Notes: generated from the sequence alone by a model not told the origin. A stretch of 64,000 nucleotides of DNA from CAVWUA01 sp963758025 (GCA_963758025.1 CAVWUA010000003.1:434001-498000); one strand, 5' to 3'; positions 16,206-26,260 are shown, counted from the first letter of the stretch. Numbers and translations: made by a program.

Positions 16206-18692
16206 CTAGTGACGTAGAAGGAACTCCTTGCTATTCACCACCGCCCAGACAATATCCTCCCAGGCTTTGCGAGGATCCGACTCCCTGGCGACGTGATCGA
16301 TCGCCGCACGGTGCTCGATCTCGGTCGGACGGCGGCAAAGCGACGCCAGGTAAATCTCCTCCAGAATCGCTTCATCCGATGCCCCCGCGTTCAGGAGGCG
16401 ACCGATGCGGTTCTCGCCACTTTCGAGCATCTCCCGCACGTCCTCACCATTAATAAGCTGGAATGCCTGCGCGAGGGTTGTTTCCTCGGATCGCTCGCAT
16501 TCGCAGGTCAGGAGGCGGTCCGGCTTGCCGAAGACCTTGAGGAATTCGCCTCCCATCTTCGCGCCCGGCAACTGAATGGCACGGAGCGAACCTGGGGAGT
16601 CCTTGAACCGGGCAGGGGCACCGACCGCCTGGCCAATGCTGTCCAGCAAGACCTCGGCCGGCAGGAGCCGCACGCGGGCGCGGGCGAAGTTGATCACATC
16701 CTCAGCGTTCGTCTCGTTCGGCGTCGCGGAGAGCTGGTACGTACGGGATTTCAGAATCAGGGCCACCAAGGGCCGAAGTCGCATCCCTTCCCCTCGGAAA
16801 GCGTCGGTCAAGGCGTCAAGCAGGGCTGGGTTCGACGGCGGGTTGGAGTCGCGGAAGTCATCGACTGGATCGACGATGCCACGTCCGAGCAGGTGGAACC
16901 AGACGCGGTTAGCCATGTTGCGGGCGAACTGCGCATTATCGCGGGTGATCCAGCTTGCCAGGTCGTCCAGGGCATCGCGATCGTCATCGAGGCTCGGCGC
17001 CGGACCGCCGGGCGGCTTCGGCTGCATCATCTCACCAGAGCGCGGCTGGACCATTTGCGGCAGGCCCGAGAGGTAAATCACCTCGTCGCCGTTGATCTCG
17101 TGCTTGTCGAACCGGTCACGTCGCTGGTTGTTGATCTGCTTTCGCTCCAGGTTCCCGAAGTAGGCGGCCAGGCCGTAATAGTCATCCTGAGTCCAGACAT
17201 CGAATGGATGGTTATGGCAGCGGGCACACTGGAGCCGGACCCCGAGGAAGACCTGTCCGATCGTCTCCGCGCACGTTTGGGGATCGCGATTTGTGCGGTA
17301 GAAGCTCGCCGGAGGGTTTTCCCAGGTCGAGCCCGTCGAAGAGACGACCTGTCGAGCGAACGCGTCGAGCGGCACGTCGGCGGCGATCTGATCGCGCAAC
17401 CAGCGCTGGAAGACCCAGACCCCCTTGGCCCCCATCGTCTTCTCCTCGTTGCGGAGGAGATCGGCCCACTTCAAGGCCCAGAAATCAGCGAACTCCGGCC
17501 GAGCAACCAGGGTATCGATGAGTCGGTTTCGCTTTTGAGTATCGGTTTCGGCCAGGAAGGCGCGGGTCTCGTCCGGGGTCGGCAGGCGGCCGATCGTGTC
17601 GAGGTAAACCCGTCGGAGGAAGACAGGATCGCTCGCCAGGTCCGACGGCTGGATCTTCAAGGACCGGAGTTTGGCGAAGACGTGGCGGTCGATCGTGTTG
17701 TTCTCGGGCACGTCGCGCCAGACGAAGTTAGGCCGGTCAGGCAGGAAGGCGAGTCGGCTGATCGCACGGCCCTGAAGATAGCGGACGGCAACGGTGACCT
17801 CACCCGGCCCCTCGGCCACGACCCGGCCGTCGGGCGTGACCTGATAGGCAGTCGGCTCGCTCAGATCGTAGGAGGCTTGCCGGGTGACATCGCGCGTCGT
17901 CCCGTCGTCGAACTCCGCCGTGACGACCAGTTGCTGCGATCGGGCCGGATATGCGGCGATTCGCTCGGCAGGAAAGACGGTCAATCGCGTCAACTTCGGC
18001 GCCTCGCTCTTGTCATCAATTGCGCCGGCGGCGATCCAACCATGTAAGAGTCGAGTTTCGATGGAATCCGCCGAAAATCGGAGTCCCCCTTCGTGCGGAC
18101 GCGCACCGGTTGGCTTGAGCAAGATGAGGCTCGCCTCTGGGGCCTGCCGGTTGATCCGTCGGCCGAAAGCGTCGCGAGTCAGAGAGGCCAGATCAAAGCT
18201 CGGGTTATCCCCCCGAAGGCTCAACTTGAAGCCCCCTTTTCCATTGAGGTTTCCGTGGCATGTCCCCTGATTACAACCGGCCTTGGAGAGCAGGGGCACG
18301 ATGTCGAGACGGTAGCTGACTGGTCGGGACAGGGTGGTTTTCTCGACGAGCACGGGAATTCGCACGCTCCGACCTTCCGCCTCGACGGTCAGGATGGCCT
18401 GACCGTCTTCTTGAGGAGTCAACACGCCGTCGACGGAAACCTGGGCGATTTCCGGTGGCTCGATGGTGAATCTCGCAACGGATGTTACGCAACGTACCGA
18501 ACCATCCGGCTCACTCACCGTCACCGCCACCTGCTGCCGGTCCTGGGCACCGCTCAGAACGACGTGAATCGGCTCGACCTGAATCGCTGCGGATTCGGCT
18601 GCCGGAGCGGCTGCCGTGCTGAGTAGCGCCAGAAGCAGAGCCAGGATGGATAATCGTTGGGAGGGCAGGGGAGGGAGGTCGCTCTTCGCCAT
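16206..18692 (-). CDS. DUF1549/DUF1553 cytochrome-c-type protein with N-terminal Ig-like (Big-type) domains
   Basis: The start at 18692 gives a signal peptide (SILALLLALLSTAAAPAAE). The protein of about 828 residues has, in order: a Big-type Ig-like domain (APPEIAQ..VDGVLTPQEDG), a CNQGTCHG heme-type motif, a second Ig-like domain (LTRLTVFPAERIAAYPARSQ), DUF1549 with VYLDTIGRLPTPDETRAFL and a CARCHNHPFDVW motif, and DUF1553 (NRVWFHLLGRGIVDPVDDFR, ending AVVNSKEFLLRH). Both CxxCH motifs could bind heme c. The function of this planctomycete family is unknown; a role in exported polysaccharide or sulfated-polymer metabolism is often guessed. It is the first gene of the set DUF1549/1553 - DUF4139 - DUF1501. 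Confidence 0.93.
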   Translation of the reverse strand: MAKSDLPPLPSQRLSILALLLALLSTAAAPAAESAAIQVEPIHVVLSGAQDRQQVAVTVSEPDGSVRCVTSVARFTIEPPEIAQVSVDGVLTPQEDGQAILTVEAEGRSVRIPVLVEKTTLSRPVSYRLDIVPLLSKAGCNQGTCHGNLNGKGGFKLSLRGDNPSFDLASLTRDAFGRRINRQAPEASLILLKPTGARPHEGGLRFSADSIETRLLHGWIAAGAIDDKSEAPKLTRLTVFPAERIAAYPARSQQLVVTAEFDDGTTRDVTRQASYDLSEPTAYQVTPDGRVVAEGPGEVTVAVRYLQGRAISRLAFLPDRPNFVWRDVPENNTIDRHVFAKLRSLKIQPSDLASDPVFLRRVYLDTIGRLPTPDETRAFLAETDTQKRNRLIDTLVARPEFADFWALKWADLLRNEEKTMGAKGVWVFQRWLRDQIAADVPLDAFARQVVSSTGSTWENPPASFYRTNRDPQTCAETIGQVFLGVRLQCARCHNHPFDVWTQDDYYGLAAYFGNLERKQINNQRRDRFDKHEINGDEVIYLSGLPQMVQPRSGEMMQPKPPGGPAPSLDDDRDALDDLASWITRDNAQFARNMANRVWFHLLGRGIVDPVDDFRDSNPPSNPALLDALTDAFRGEGMRLRPLVALILKSRTYQLSATPNETNAEDVINFARARVRLLPAEVLLDSIGQAVGAPARFKDSPGSLRAIQLPGAKMGGEFLKVFGKPDRLLTCECERSEETTLAQAFQLINGEDVREMLESGENRIGRLLNAGASDEAILEEIYLASLCRRPTEIEHRAAIDHVARESDPRKAWEDIVWAVVNSKEFLLRH

Positions 18693-18831
18693 CGCGGCAT
18701 CCACTCGGTAGCGAGGACGGATCAAATCAGGGGTGGCCGACCTCTGGACCATGGTGGGCAAGTCAATTCTCGGCTGATTCATTCATTGATCGTGGACGAT
18801 CTTGCCGCCTGAGTCAAGAACGGATGTTCTT

Positions 18832-19569
18832 TCATTGGCGAGGGGGTGTCCGCTCCATGCTGGGGATCAACGGAACCCGACTGACCGCGATCTGGCCGCT
18901 GAAGCAAACCTCGACATCGGCCGAGGGTATTCTGGCTCGGCCCTGGTAATCACCCTCGTAACGCGCTCCGTCCGGCTCGATGCGGAACCGGAGCGGCAAC
19001 GGCGAGGGATCGAGTGGACAATCCACAATGCGAGGCTCGGGCGCATCGGGATCGGGATGCGGAAAATTGACGTTCCAGAACGTGCCTGGAGTCCAGGGGC
19101 GTTCGAGCAGTTCCTCCAGCACTCGACGTGCCCAGACCGCCGCGCGGGACCAGTCCAGCTTGCGGCCCCGGGCGGTGTAATGCGATAGCGCGATGCCCGG
19201 CAGGCCATGGATGACTGCTTCGCGAACGGCTGCCACCGTCCCGGAATGGTGGATATCAACGCCGAGGTTCCCCCCGGCGTTGATTCCCGAGAGCACCCAG
19301 GTGGTTTCCGGAGCCAAGTGGTGAACCGCCAATCGGACACAATCGGCGGGTGTCCCACCAACGGCGATCCGGCCGGCGCCACGCCGTTCGATCGGAATGG
19401 ATCGGCCGGTCGTTACCGCATGAGAACAACTGGATTGCGGTCCGACGGGCGCGATGATTCGCCGTTCTCCCAAGCCCTCGGTCGCCTGAAACAGGGCCTC
19501 CAAACCAGGCTCGCCCAGTCCGTCGTCGTTGGTCAAGACCAGCAACCGGGGCTTTGACTCGTCTGTCAC
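18832..19569 (-). CDS. surE: 5'/3'-nucleotidase SurE
   Basis: This 245-residue protein carries every SurE motif: LVLTNDDG (metal site), QSSCSHAVTT, GGTPADCVRLA, LSGINAGGNLGVDIHHSGTV and ALS. SurE is a cytoplasmic metal-dependent phosphatase that removes phosphate from 5' and 3' nucleoside monophosphates and is linked to stationary-phase survival. The start is GTG at 19569, with AGG a short distance upstream. It follows the isomerase-like gene by 44 bp on the same strand and may be co-transcribed with it. Normal length, no missing residues. Confidence 0.95.
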   Translation of the reverse strand: MTDESKPRLLVLTNDDGLGEPGLEALFQATEGLGERRIIAPVGPQSSCSHAVTTGRSIPIERRGAGRIAVGGTPADCVRLAVHHLAPETTWVLSGINAGGNLGVDIHHSGTVAAVREAVIHGLPGIALSHYTARGRKLDWSRAAVWARRVLEELLERPWTPGTFWNVNFPHPDPDAPEPRIVDCPLDPSPLPLRFRIEPDGARYEGDYQGRARIPSADVEVCFSGQIAVSRVPLIPSMERTPPRQ

Positions 19570-19613
19570 CAGTGCGCCTCAAGAACAGAGATGAGGGAAA
19601 ATCCTTAACTTGA

Positions 19614-20531
19614 TCAAACGTCGCAGAGCGTGACCGCCTGCGTGAGTCCCGCCAAGGGGTCGCGTGTCGGTATGAATTCCTGGCCGACGTAACCCTGGTA
19701 GCCAATGTCGAGAAGTGCTTTCATGACGGCAGGATACTGAATCTCCTGGTCGGCATCCAACTCACCACGGCCAGGGTTCCCCGCCGTGTGAATGTGGGCA
19801 ATGACATCCTTATGTTGGTGAATCCGGCGGATCAGGTCGCCGTCCATGATCTGGACATGGTAGATATCGAACAGCAGTTTCAGGTTGGGAGAGCCGACGC
19901 GATTGATGATATCCACACAGTAATCCGTGTGATTCCCCTGGTATCCGGGATGGCCCTTCATCGGGTGATCCGTGGCCCGCGTATTGAGCATCTCCAGACA
20001 GAGGGTCACGCCCTTTTTCTCGGCATGGCCGATGATCTTCTTGTAGCCACGGACGCAGTTCTCCGCGCCAACGTCGTCGGGGATACCGTCGCTCATTCCG
20101 GTGAACGTGATCACCTGGGTGAAGCCGTACTCCGCGCAGGCGTCAATTGCCTCGCGCGTGGCCTTGATGACGCGGTCGTGGTGCTCGGGATTGTTGAACC
20201 CCTTGACGAACGGCGGGTCGGGGCTCATGTCGATCGTGCCGATAGCACAAGCCAGGCCGTTCTCTTTGAGCATCGGGAAATACTTCGGCGCGATCAACTC
20301 GATGCTTCCGCAACCGAGTCGCCTGGCGACGCGGATCATCTCCGGAACGTCCCAGTAGGGCTCGTAGCACCAGTGAACGAGGGATTGCTTGATGCGGCCG
20401 TTCTGAATGACGGTTCCTGACGCTTCCGCCTCATCGGCGCGGGCCATCCGATGCAGCGTCGTGAGGCCCAGGGCGGCGCCGGCCGAGGCACGCAGCAGGT
20501 CCCGGCGGTTGGTGATCGAGTCGGGGATCAT
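19614..20531 (-). CDS. Tat-exported hydroxypyruvate isomerase-like TIM-barrel protein
   Basis: The start at 20531 (MIPDSITNRRDLLRASAG) gives a twin-arginine signal. The 305-residue protein has the xylose-isomerase-like TIM barrel: SLVHWCYEPYWDVPEMI at the start, LGCGSIELIAPKYFPML, GVTLCLEMLNTRATD, LLFDIYHVQIMDGD, HIHTAGNPGRGELDADQEI and YVGQEFIPTRDP at the end. The Glu, Asp, His and Glu metal ligands of this family are all recognisable. It probably isomerises or epimerises a small sugar or hydroxypyruvate-like compound, though exported planctomycete copies are uncharacterised. It diverges from the ThuA gene with a 200-bp shared promoter region and precedes surE. Confidence 0.88.
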   Translation of the reverse strand: MIPDSITNRRDLLRASAGAALGLTTLHRMARADEAEASGTVIQNGRIKQSLVHWCYEPYWDVPEMIRVARRLGCGSIELIAPKYFPMLKENGLACAIGTIDMSPDPPFVKGFNNPEHHDRVIKATREAIDACAEYGFTQVITFTGMSDGIPDDVGAENCVRGYKKIIGHAEKKGVTLCLEMLNTRATDHPMKGHPGYQGNHTDYCVDIINRVGSPNLKLLFDIYHVQIMDGDLIRRIHQHKDVIAHIHTAGNPGRGELDADQEIQYPAVMKALLDIGYQGYVGQEFIPTRDPLAGLTQAVTLCDV

Positions 20532-20732
20532 CGGAGAACTCCCATCGTAAAATCCACGAGTAAGGGGTGGAGCCGTAATGGACCCACGATACGGCAAAGA
20601 GCGGTCGGAATCGAGACGGCGGTCACTGACCCGTTGCGGAGGTCGCGGCTCAGGGTATCCTGGGGCCACCAGGACTGGCCCGGTTCCGAACCGGGTGGGT
20701 CGATTGATGACGCGAACTCAGGGAGATTCGAC

Positions 20733-21638
20733 ATGTTGAGCCGACGACGTTGCCTCTGGATGCTGGGTATGTTCGCTGGTCTGGCGATGGCTGGGCCGGC
20801 GAACGCCGCCGAGACGCTCCGTCTCCTGATCATCGACGGACAGAACAACCATGACTGGCGGGCGATGACCCCGCCGATGAAGAAATTCCTCGAAGAGACA
20901 GGGCGATTCGCGGTCGATGTCGCCACCACGCCCGACAAGAACGCGCCGAAGGAGCAATGGGATCAGTTTCGTCCCGACTTTTCCAAGTATGATGTGGTGC
21001 TGAGCAACTACAACGGCGAACCCTGGCCCGACGAGGTTCAGAAGGCGCTGGAAGACTATGTGAGCGGGGGTGGTGGGCTGGTGATCGTTCATGCGGCGAA
21101 CAACGCGTTTCCAGGCTGGGATGCCTGGAATAAGATGATCGGCCTGGGCTGGCGCGGTCCGGATTTCGGCGATCGCATCACAGTGAACGATCAGGGTGAG
21201 GTCGTCCGCACGCCGAAAGGGGAAGGGCCAGGGGCCGGTCATGGACCGCAGCATGAGTACAAGATTGAGGTCCGCAAGCCGGAGCATCCGGTCATGAAGG
21301 GGATGTCCACGACGTGGATGCATCCCAAGGACGAACTCTATCACGGTCAGCGCGGACCGGCGGAGAACATGACGATTCTCGCGACCGCCTACTCCTCAAC
21401 CGATAAAGGGGGCACGGGCACCAACGAGCCGATGATCTGGACGATCCCGTTTGGCAAAGGTCGCGTTTTCACCACGGTTCTTGGGCATGTTGGCGGCGGC
21501 GCGACGGAGGCGATTCGTTGTGTCGGGTTCGAGACGGTCGTCGCCCGGGGCGCGGAATGGGCCGCGACCGGCAAGGTCACGCTGCCGATCCCCAAGAACT
21601 TCCCGACCGAGGAAGAGACCAGCATCAATTCGGATTGA
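20733..21638 (+). CDS. Exported ThuA-domain (trehalose utilisation-like) protein
   Basis: ATG at 20733 follows GGGAG and gives a signal peptide (LWMLGMFAGLAMAGPANA). The 301-residue protein has a ThuA fold, a glutamine-amidotransferase-like domain. Typical blocks are LLIIDGQNNHDW, YDVVLSNYNGEPW, YVSGGGGLVIVHAANNAF, HPVMKGMSTTWMHPKDELY and WTIPFGKGRVFTTVLGHVG. ThuA domains occur in sugar-utilisation gene clusters; the catalytic activity is unclear. It diverges from the isomerase-like gene, and both may belong to sugar metabolism under shared control. Confidence 0.9.
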   Translation: MLSRRRCLWMLGMFAGLAMAGPANAAETLRLLIIDGQNNHDWRAMTPPMKKFLEETGRFAVDVATTPDKNAPKEQWDQFRPDFSKYDVVLSNYNGEPWPDEVQKALEDYVSGGGGLVIVHAANNAFPGWDAWNKMIGLGWRGPDFGDRITVNDQGEVVRTPKGEGPGAGHGPQHEYKIEVRKPEHPVMKGMSTTWMHPKDELYHGQRGPAENMTILATAYSSTDKGGTGTNEPMIWTIPFGKGRVFTTVLGHVGGGATEAIRCVGFETVVARGAEWAATGKVTLPIPKNFPTEEETSINSD

Positions 21639-21691
21639 GTTGGCTAATGACTGGCCTGTCGGTGCGATCGACTCACCCGGCAGGCCAGATC

Positions 21692-22974
21692 TCAGCTAAA
21701 AAGCTCCGCGATTGGCTTGCCGTGATCGGTGATTGGCACCGGACGGTTATCCGCGCGGAGTTCCTTGTCGGGGTCGATCCCAGCGCCGCATGAATCGTCG
21801 CGTGAAAGTCGGGGATCGACACGGGACGATCCACGATCGTTTTCGCCAGGTCGTCCGTGACGCCGATCACCTGACCGGTTCGTAGTCCGCCTCCGGCCAG
21901 AAGCCCGCTGAACGCCGTGGACTGATGACCGCGTCCGCCTCCGGCGTCGAACTCCGGAGGACGGCCGAACTCCGTGGCAACGACCACGAGCGTTCGATCC
22001 AGCCGGCCAACCCGTTCCAGATCGTCCAGCAAGGCCGAGAGAGCCTTATCCAGTTCGCCGATCAGGACGTGCTGGTTGAGTTGCCCCTGGTTGTGTGTAT
22101 CCCAGCCAGTTCCGTTAATGAAGTTCAGGTTGTGAGCCACTTCGACAAAGCGAGTCCCGGCCTCGACGAGTCGCCGCGCGAGCAAGCAGCGCTGGCCGAA
22201 CTCTCCGCCGTACGCGGCCCGACGCTCGGCTGGCTCCCGATCGAGGCGGAAGACGTTCAGGAATGAAGGACCGGACAACCGCGCGGCCTCTCGACTGGCC
22301 GCGACATAGTCGGCAACCGCCGGATCGTTCGTGTATCGATCCAGGTAGTCCGATCGAAGCGATTCGAGCAAGCCCTCCCGGCTCTGGCGACGATCCGAGG
22401 ACAAGCCAGGCGGTGGCATCAGGCCGGTCGGGCCGGTCTCGGTGTCGGTTAAATAGACGTATCCATACTTGGAACCAAGGAATCCCGGTCCTCGGCTCAC
22501 GTTGGGATATCCGACGACCACGTATGCGGGTACGCCCTCACCCCCTGGGCCCTTCTCGTGAGCGACGATCGAGCCGAGGGATGGGTACGTGACGGTTCCG
22601 CTGACCGGCCGCCCCGTATGGACGAGGTTCGTGGCTGCTCCGTGCTCGTCTATGATTTCGTGGTGAAGCGTGCGGACGAGAACACAACGATCCAGCCGAC
22701 GGGCGACCTGTGGCAGGTGTTCGCAGACCGATGCGCCGGGGATCGCGGTGGAGATTGCTTCATAATAGGAGCCTGGTTTTTTCTTGCCGTCGCCCCGGCG
22801 CTTGGGGTCGAACGTGTCGATCTGAGCGGAACCGCCACCCAGCCAGAGCAGAATACAGGCATCGGCCGATCCGCGAGGTGTCGCTCTTCCGGCCAGGGCC
22901 GAGGGAAGAGTGCAGGAGGTCAGAGCGGCGGCGGATGTGCCTCGCAAGAAACCGCGACGCGTGATGCGGATCAT
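21692..22974 (-). CDS. DUF1501 protein, second module, 3' end frameshifted
   Basis: The start at 22974 (MIRITRRGFLRGTSAAA) gives a Tat signal. The DUF1501 blocks are present: ILLWLGGGSAQIDTFDPK, LPQVARRLDRCVLVRTLHH, WDTHNQGQLNQHVLIGELD and LVVVATEFGRPPEFDAGGGR. The uncorrected reading ends unnaturally at 21673. Adding one base to the CCC run at 21779-21781 changes the tail to a standard ending, IDPDKELRADNRPVPITDHG followed by KPIAELFS with a stop at 21692..21694. I therefore take 21692 as the true end. The preceding DUF1549/DUF1553 gene and a small membrane protein form a set with it; 10 bp separate it from the membrane protein. Confidence 0.88.
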
Positions 22975-22984
22975 GCCGATCTCC

Positions 22985-23551
22985 TCAGAGCATGGAACGG
23001 ACAGTTCGACGTACCGTTTCCGTGGTGAATCCATAAACCAGATGGGCCGCGAAGCCGTACAGATGAGTCGATGCCGGGGTTTCCGTCGGCGACGACGAGA
23101 ACCCCAGGGCAGGCACGGCCAGTTCGTCGGCCGAGATCATCAGCACCGCGCCGAAAGGCAAACCCTCGGCCGACGTGATCTCGGGAATGTACTCGGCCAG
23201 CACCCCGTAGGCCCCTCCCATCGCGGTGCCGAATCCAAAGTGCACCGCTTGACCCGACACCTGCTCATGTCGCTCGGACAACTCGGTCTGAAGCACCCCC
23301 CGCGCGATCGCATCGGCCGCCTGCACCGTGGCCGACCTGGAAGACTCTTCCTGGCGTTCGTTGGAGGAGTTCACCGCATCTCCACCATCTTCTGAGAGCA
23401 TGCGTGTTGTCTGGGACCAGATGGTCTGGAACGCGGTCATCGCCACGGTCCCGGCCAGACCACCAAGCAAGCCCGCGGTCAGACCGCGCAGAGGGGCCGG
23501 ACGATGGGGGTGCAACCACGTTTCAATCCGATCGATCATCCGGTAGGCCAT
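22985..23551 (-). CDS. Hypothetical inner membrane protein (YagU/DUF1440-like)
   Basis: This 188-residue protein has a hydrophobic glycine-rich segment near the N-terminus (LRGLTAGLLGGLAGTVAMTAF) and two more around residues 115-160 (HFGFGTAMGGAYGVLAEYIP, GAVLMISADELAVPALGF). The pattern is like the small YagU/DUF1440 membrane proteins, but I am not certain. ATG at 23551 is preferred; a TTG at 23575 overlapping the upstream TGA is the alternative. It lies within the second DUF1549/DUF1553 and DUF1501 module. Confidence 0.65.
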   Translation of the reverse strand: MAYRMIDRIETWLHPHRPAPLRGLTAGLLGGLAGTVAMTAFQTIWSQTTRMLSEDGGDAVNSSNERQEESSRSATVQAADAIARGVLQTELSERHEQVSGQAVHFGFGTAMGGAYGVLAEYIPEITSAEGLPFGAVLMISADELAVPALGFSSSPTETPASTHLYGFAAHLVYGFTTETVRRTVRSML

Positions 23552-23571
23552 GTTCGGTGATCCCAGAAGGC

Positions 23572-26133
23572 TCAAGGAAGGAAACGAAACTCGGGGCTGT
23601 TGACCAGCGCCCAGACGACGTCTTCCATTCGCTCACGAAACCCGGGTGTCAGACGGTTCGTCGGCGGGTCGCCCTCACGAACGGCACGCTCTCGCTCCTG
23701 CTGGATCTCGGTGGCCTCGGGACTCAGGTGATTTGCCCATGAGACGCGCCGGGTGAAGTGACGCGGAGGGTTCGGTTTCGCTCCAGGAACGATCCGATCG
23801 GGATACGTCTCCCTCAGATATTTGGCAAACAGTGCGGTTTCCGTCGCGCTGGGGGGCCGAGACAGAATGCGCATAAAGATGTCCCGGATCAGGTCTTCGA
23901 GTGGCTGGTCTTTCAAACAGAGTTCGGTCAACGCGCTATCATCGGAAAGCCGGGCGATGCGTCCCGAGACGACGACGCCATTTGCGAGTAAGGCCGGCTG
24001 GAGCGGTGTGGTGGTTTCATCGCGCACCGTGATCGGCTCCTGTCGCGATGGTCGCCAGCCGAACGTTTGCAGGACATCCACCAGGCTCTGCACGACCGGG
24101 AGAGCGAGCGCCGGACGGTCGCGCTCGTTCGAGGTGGATGTGAACTGCCAGGCGCGTCGGGGTGTTCCCAGGTTCAGCATCTCCTTAATAGGCCGCCGTC
24201 CTTCGGGATCGATGCACAAATCCTCGGCGTGGAATGGCTTCCCAGCGGCCGCGAACAGGGAGTCGAGCAGTTGCTCGGCCGACATCGACCGATGTGCCGG
24301 GGCGATCAAGGGGGGCCGCCTCTCGACGGATGCTCCGGCGACGACAACGTCCGCTTGATACAGCCGCGAGTTGAGGATCAACCGCGCCACATGTTTCAGG
24401 TCGTAGTCGTGGAGCAACAATTCCCGAGACAGAGCACTGAGGAGTGCGGGATGTGTTTCAGTAATGGTGCCGTCCCAGTCGTCCACAGGTTCGACAAGTC
24501 CGATACCCATGTATCGCTTCCAGAGGCGATTGACGATCACCGGAGCGAACCGACGATTGCTCGGAGCGGTTATCAGGAGAGCCAGCCGTTCCCGCGAAGA
24601 GTTCATCGCTCCAGGCTGAAGATCATCCGGTAAGTCAGCGGGACTGATGCCGGAAAGGTTCCATTCCGGTTCGACCCGGTCGCCCGCTTCGAGCGATACC
24701 GACACTGCCGGAACTCGACCGCCTTGCTGCCGCTTGACGGTGCTTGTTGCCGGAATCGTGACGGGTTGACCGGTCAGCATTCCGGCCAGTCCGAACAGAT
24801 CTTCTTGCTGGTACGGATGAAATGGAGCGTCATGGCAACGGGCACATTTCATGTCGGCCGCGAGAAACGCCTTGGCCAGAATGTGGGCCTTGGCTGCCAT
24901 CGGCGCGTCATTCTCGGATGCAATGCCAAACCCCGCCGGGCCTCCACCCAGGGCGCTTCCGTCCATGCGGATCAGTTCGGTGACAAACCGATCGAAGGAC
25001 GTGTTATCGATAAACGATGTGTGGAGATAATCGCGAAACGGTCCGGTGTTGTTCAGGGTCGGCTTGAGAATGCCGGGATTTTCGGCTAGCACATCCAGCC
25101 AGTATCCCATCCAGCCATCGGCCCAGCGCGAATCGGCCAGCCTTTGTTCGATGGCGCGGGCTCGCTTGTCGAGGCGGGGATCGTTCAGGAACGCTTCAAC
25201 CTCGTTCGCCTCGGGAATCACGCCAATCGTGTCGAGCGAGAGGCGTCTGAAGAATGAGGTGTCGTCGGTTGGGGGACTTAACGTCAGACCCCGTTCATCG
25301 AGGCTGGCCCGAACGAATCGGTCGATGATGTTGCCGTCTCCGGGGGGGACATTGACGGCGATCTTCTCGGCCTCACGACGGGCCAGTTCGTGACGCATCC
25401 GCCAGTAAGGATCATCACTCCGCGCGGCGTCTCGGCGACGCTGGGTATCGATCGCGGTCAACCGGTTCTCCTCCGCAAGGGCGAAGTCCGTCCAACCCTC
25501 ATCCGTGAGCGCAACCCGCTCCTCGCCGATCAGCATCGGCAATCCGTCCGCTCCGACGAGACTGACGGAAAGTTCTCCGGTTTCGGGCCGCAAATTTTTG
25601 TGTCCGATGATGGTCCAGAGGGTTACGTGGTGGGGCTTTCCATCGGATTCCCAGACCACGATACGTTCCTGATCGCCCGGCCCCACGTATCTCCAGCGTG
25701 AGTCCTCCGGGGGCGCAACCTCGGGCACATGTTCGTGAGCCGAGCCGTTGGCCCGCAATGGATCGGTCTCCGCTATGAGGTCGTCATCGATCAGCAACCA
25801 CGCCGCGCCCTTCGCACGAAGGACCAGACGATGAACTCCGGGCGGTGTTTTGATCGAAGTATAGGCACGCAGTGCGTAAGGGATGTCACGATCGATTTCG
25901 ATGCCGCGTTCGTTATACTTTGTAGGGACCCGCACGAACCCTAGCGCTGGCGTCTCGTATTTCTCCGTTCGAACTGCGGGAGCCTCAGGGCTCTTTCCGT
26001 CCCATATCCAGGGACTCGGAAGACCTTCCCAGATCTCGACTCGGACCGGTTCGCCCGCCGTTACCAAGCCACGACCGGCGCACAACAAGAAGAAAGCGAC
26101 CATGGCCAGCCGACGGATTCGATAATCGGACAT
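23572..26133 (-). CDS. DUF1549/DUF1553 cytochrome-c-type protein with N-terminal PA14-like beta domain
   Basis: The 853-residue protein opens with a signal peptide (MVAFFLLCAGRGLVTAGE) and a beta-rich domain of about 200 residues (VRVEIWEGLPSPWIWDG to ALTDEGWTDF) that resembles a PA14-type sugar-binding fold. DUF1549 follows (IDRFVRASLDERGLTLSPP, LSLDTIGVIPEANEVEAFL) with a heme-type CARCHDAPFHPYQQEDL. DUF1553 closes the protein (IVNRLWKRYMGIGLVEPVDD, ending ALVNSPEFRFLP). Only one CxxCH motif is seen, unlike the first module. It is the first gene of the second module, with the membrane protein and DUF1501 downstream. The PA14-like assignment is tentative. Confidence 0.9.
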   Translation of the reverse strand: MSDYRIRRLAMVAFFLLCAGRGLVTAGEPVRVEIWEGLPSPWIWDGKSPEAPAVRTEKYETPALGFVRVPTKYNERGIEIDRDIPYALRAYTSIKTPPGVHRLVLRAKGAAWLLIDDDLIAETDPLRANGSAHEHVPEVAPPEDSRWRYVGPGDQERIVVWESDGKPHHVTLWTIIGHKNLRPETGELSVSLVGADGLPMLIGEERVALTDEGWTDFALAEENRLTAIDTQRRRDAARSDDPYWRMRHELARREAEKIAVNVPPGDGNIIDRFVRASLDERGLTLSPPTDDTSFFRRLSLDTIGVIPEANEVEAFLNDPRLDKRARAIEQRLADSRWADGWMGYWLDVLAENPGILKPTLNNTGPFRDYLHTSFIDNTSFDRFVTELIRMDGSALGGGPAGFGIASENDAPMAAKAHILAKAFLAADMKCARCHDAPFHPYQQEDLFGLAGMLTGQPVTIPATSTVKRQQGGRVPAVSVSLEAGDRVEPEWNLSGISPADLPDDLQPGAMNSSRERLALLITAPSNRRFAPVIVNRLWKRYMGIGLVEPVDDWDGTITETHPALLSALSRELLLHDYDLKHVARLILNSRLYQADVVVAGASVERRPPLIAPAHRSMSAEQLLDSLFAAAGKPFHAEDLCIDPEGRRPIKEMLNLGTPRRAWQFTSTSNERDRPALALPVVQSLVDVLQTFGWRPSRQEPITVRDETTTPLQPALLANGVVVSGRIARLSDDSALTELCLKDQPLEDLIRDIFMRILSRPPSATETALFAKYLRETYPDRIVPGAKPNPPRHFTRRVSWANHLSPEATEIQQERERAVREGDPPTNRLTPGFRERMEDVVWALVNSPEFRFLP

Positions 26134-26260
26134 GGTAGGGTCTCAGTGGGGAGCGGTATGTTGCGAGGAAGGACTCGATTCCTTGACCCTACTCGAAGTT
26201 TCATTATCGGTCAACGATCCACAACTTGTGATTGCACCATGATTCTGGAGATCCGCCACG

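Noticed and set aside
16293..18047. Plus-strand open frame of 584 codons opposite the first DUF1549/DUF1553 gene
   Set aside because: The minus strand has two CxxCH motifs and family blocks; this frame is a shadow.
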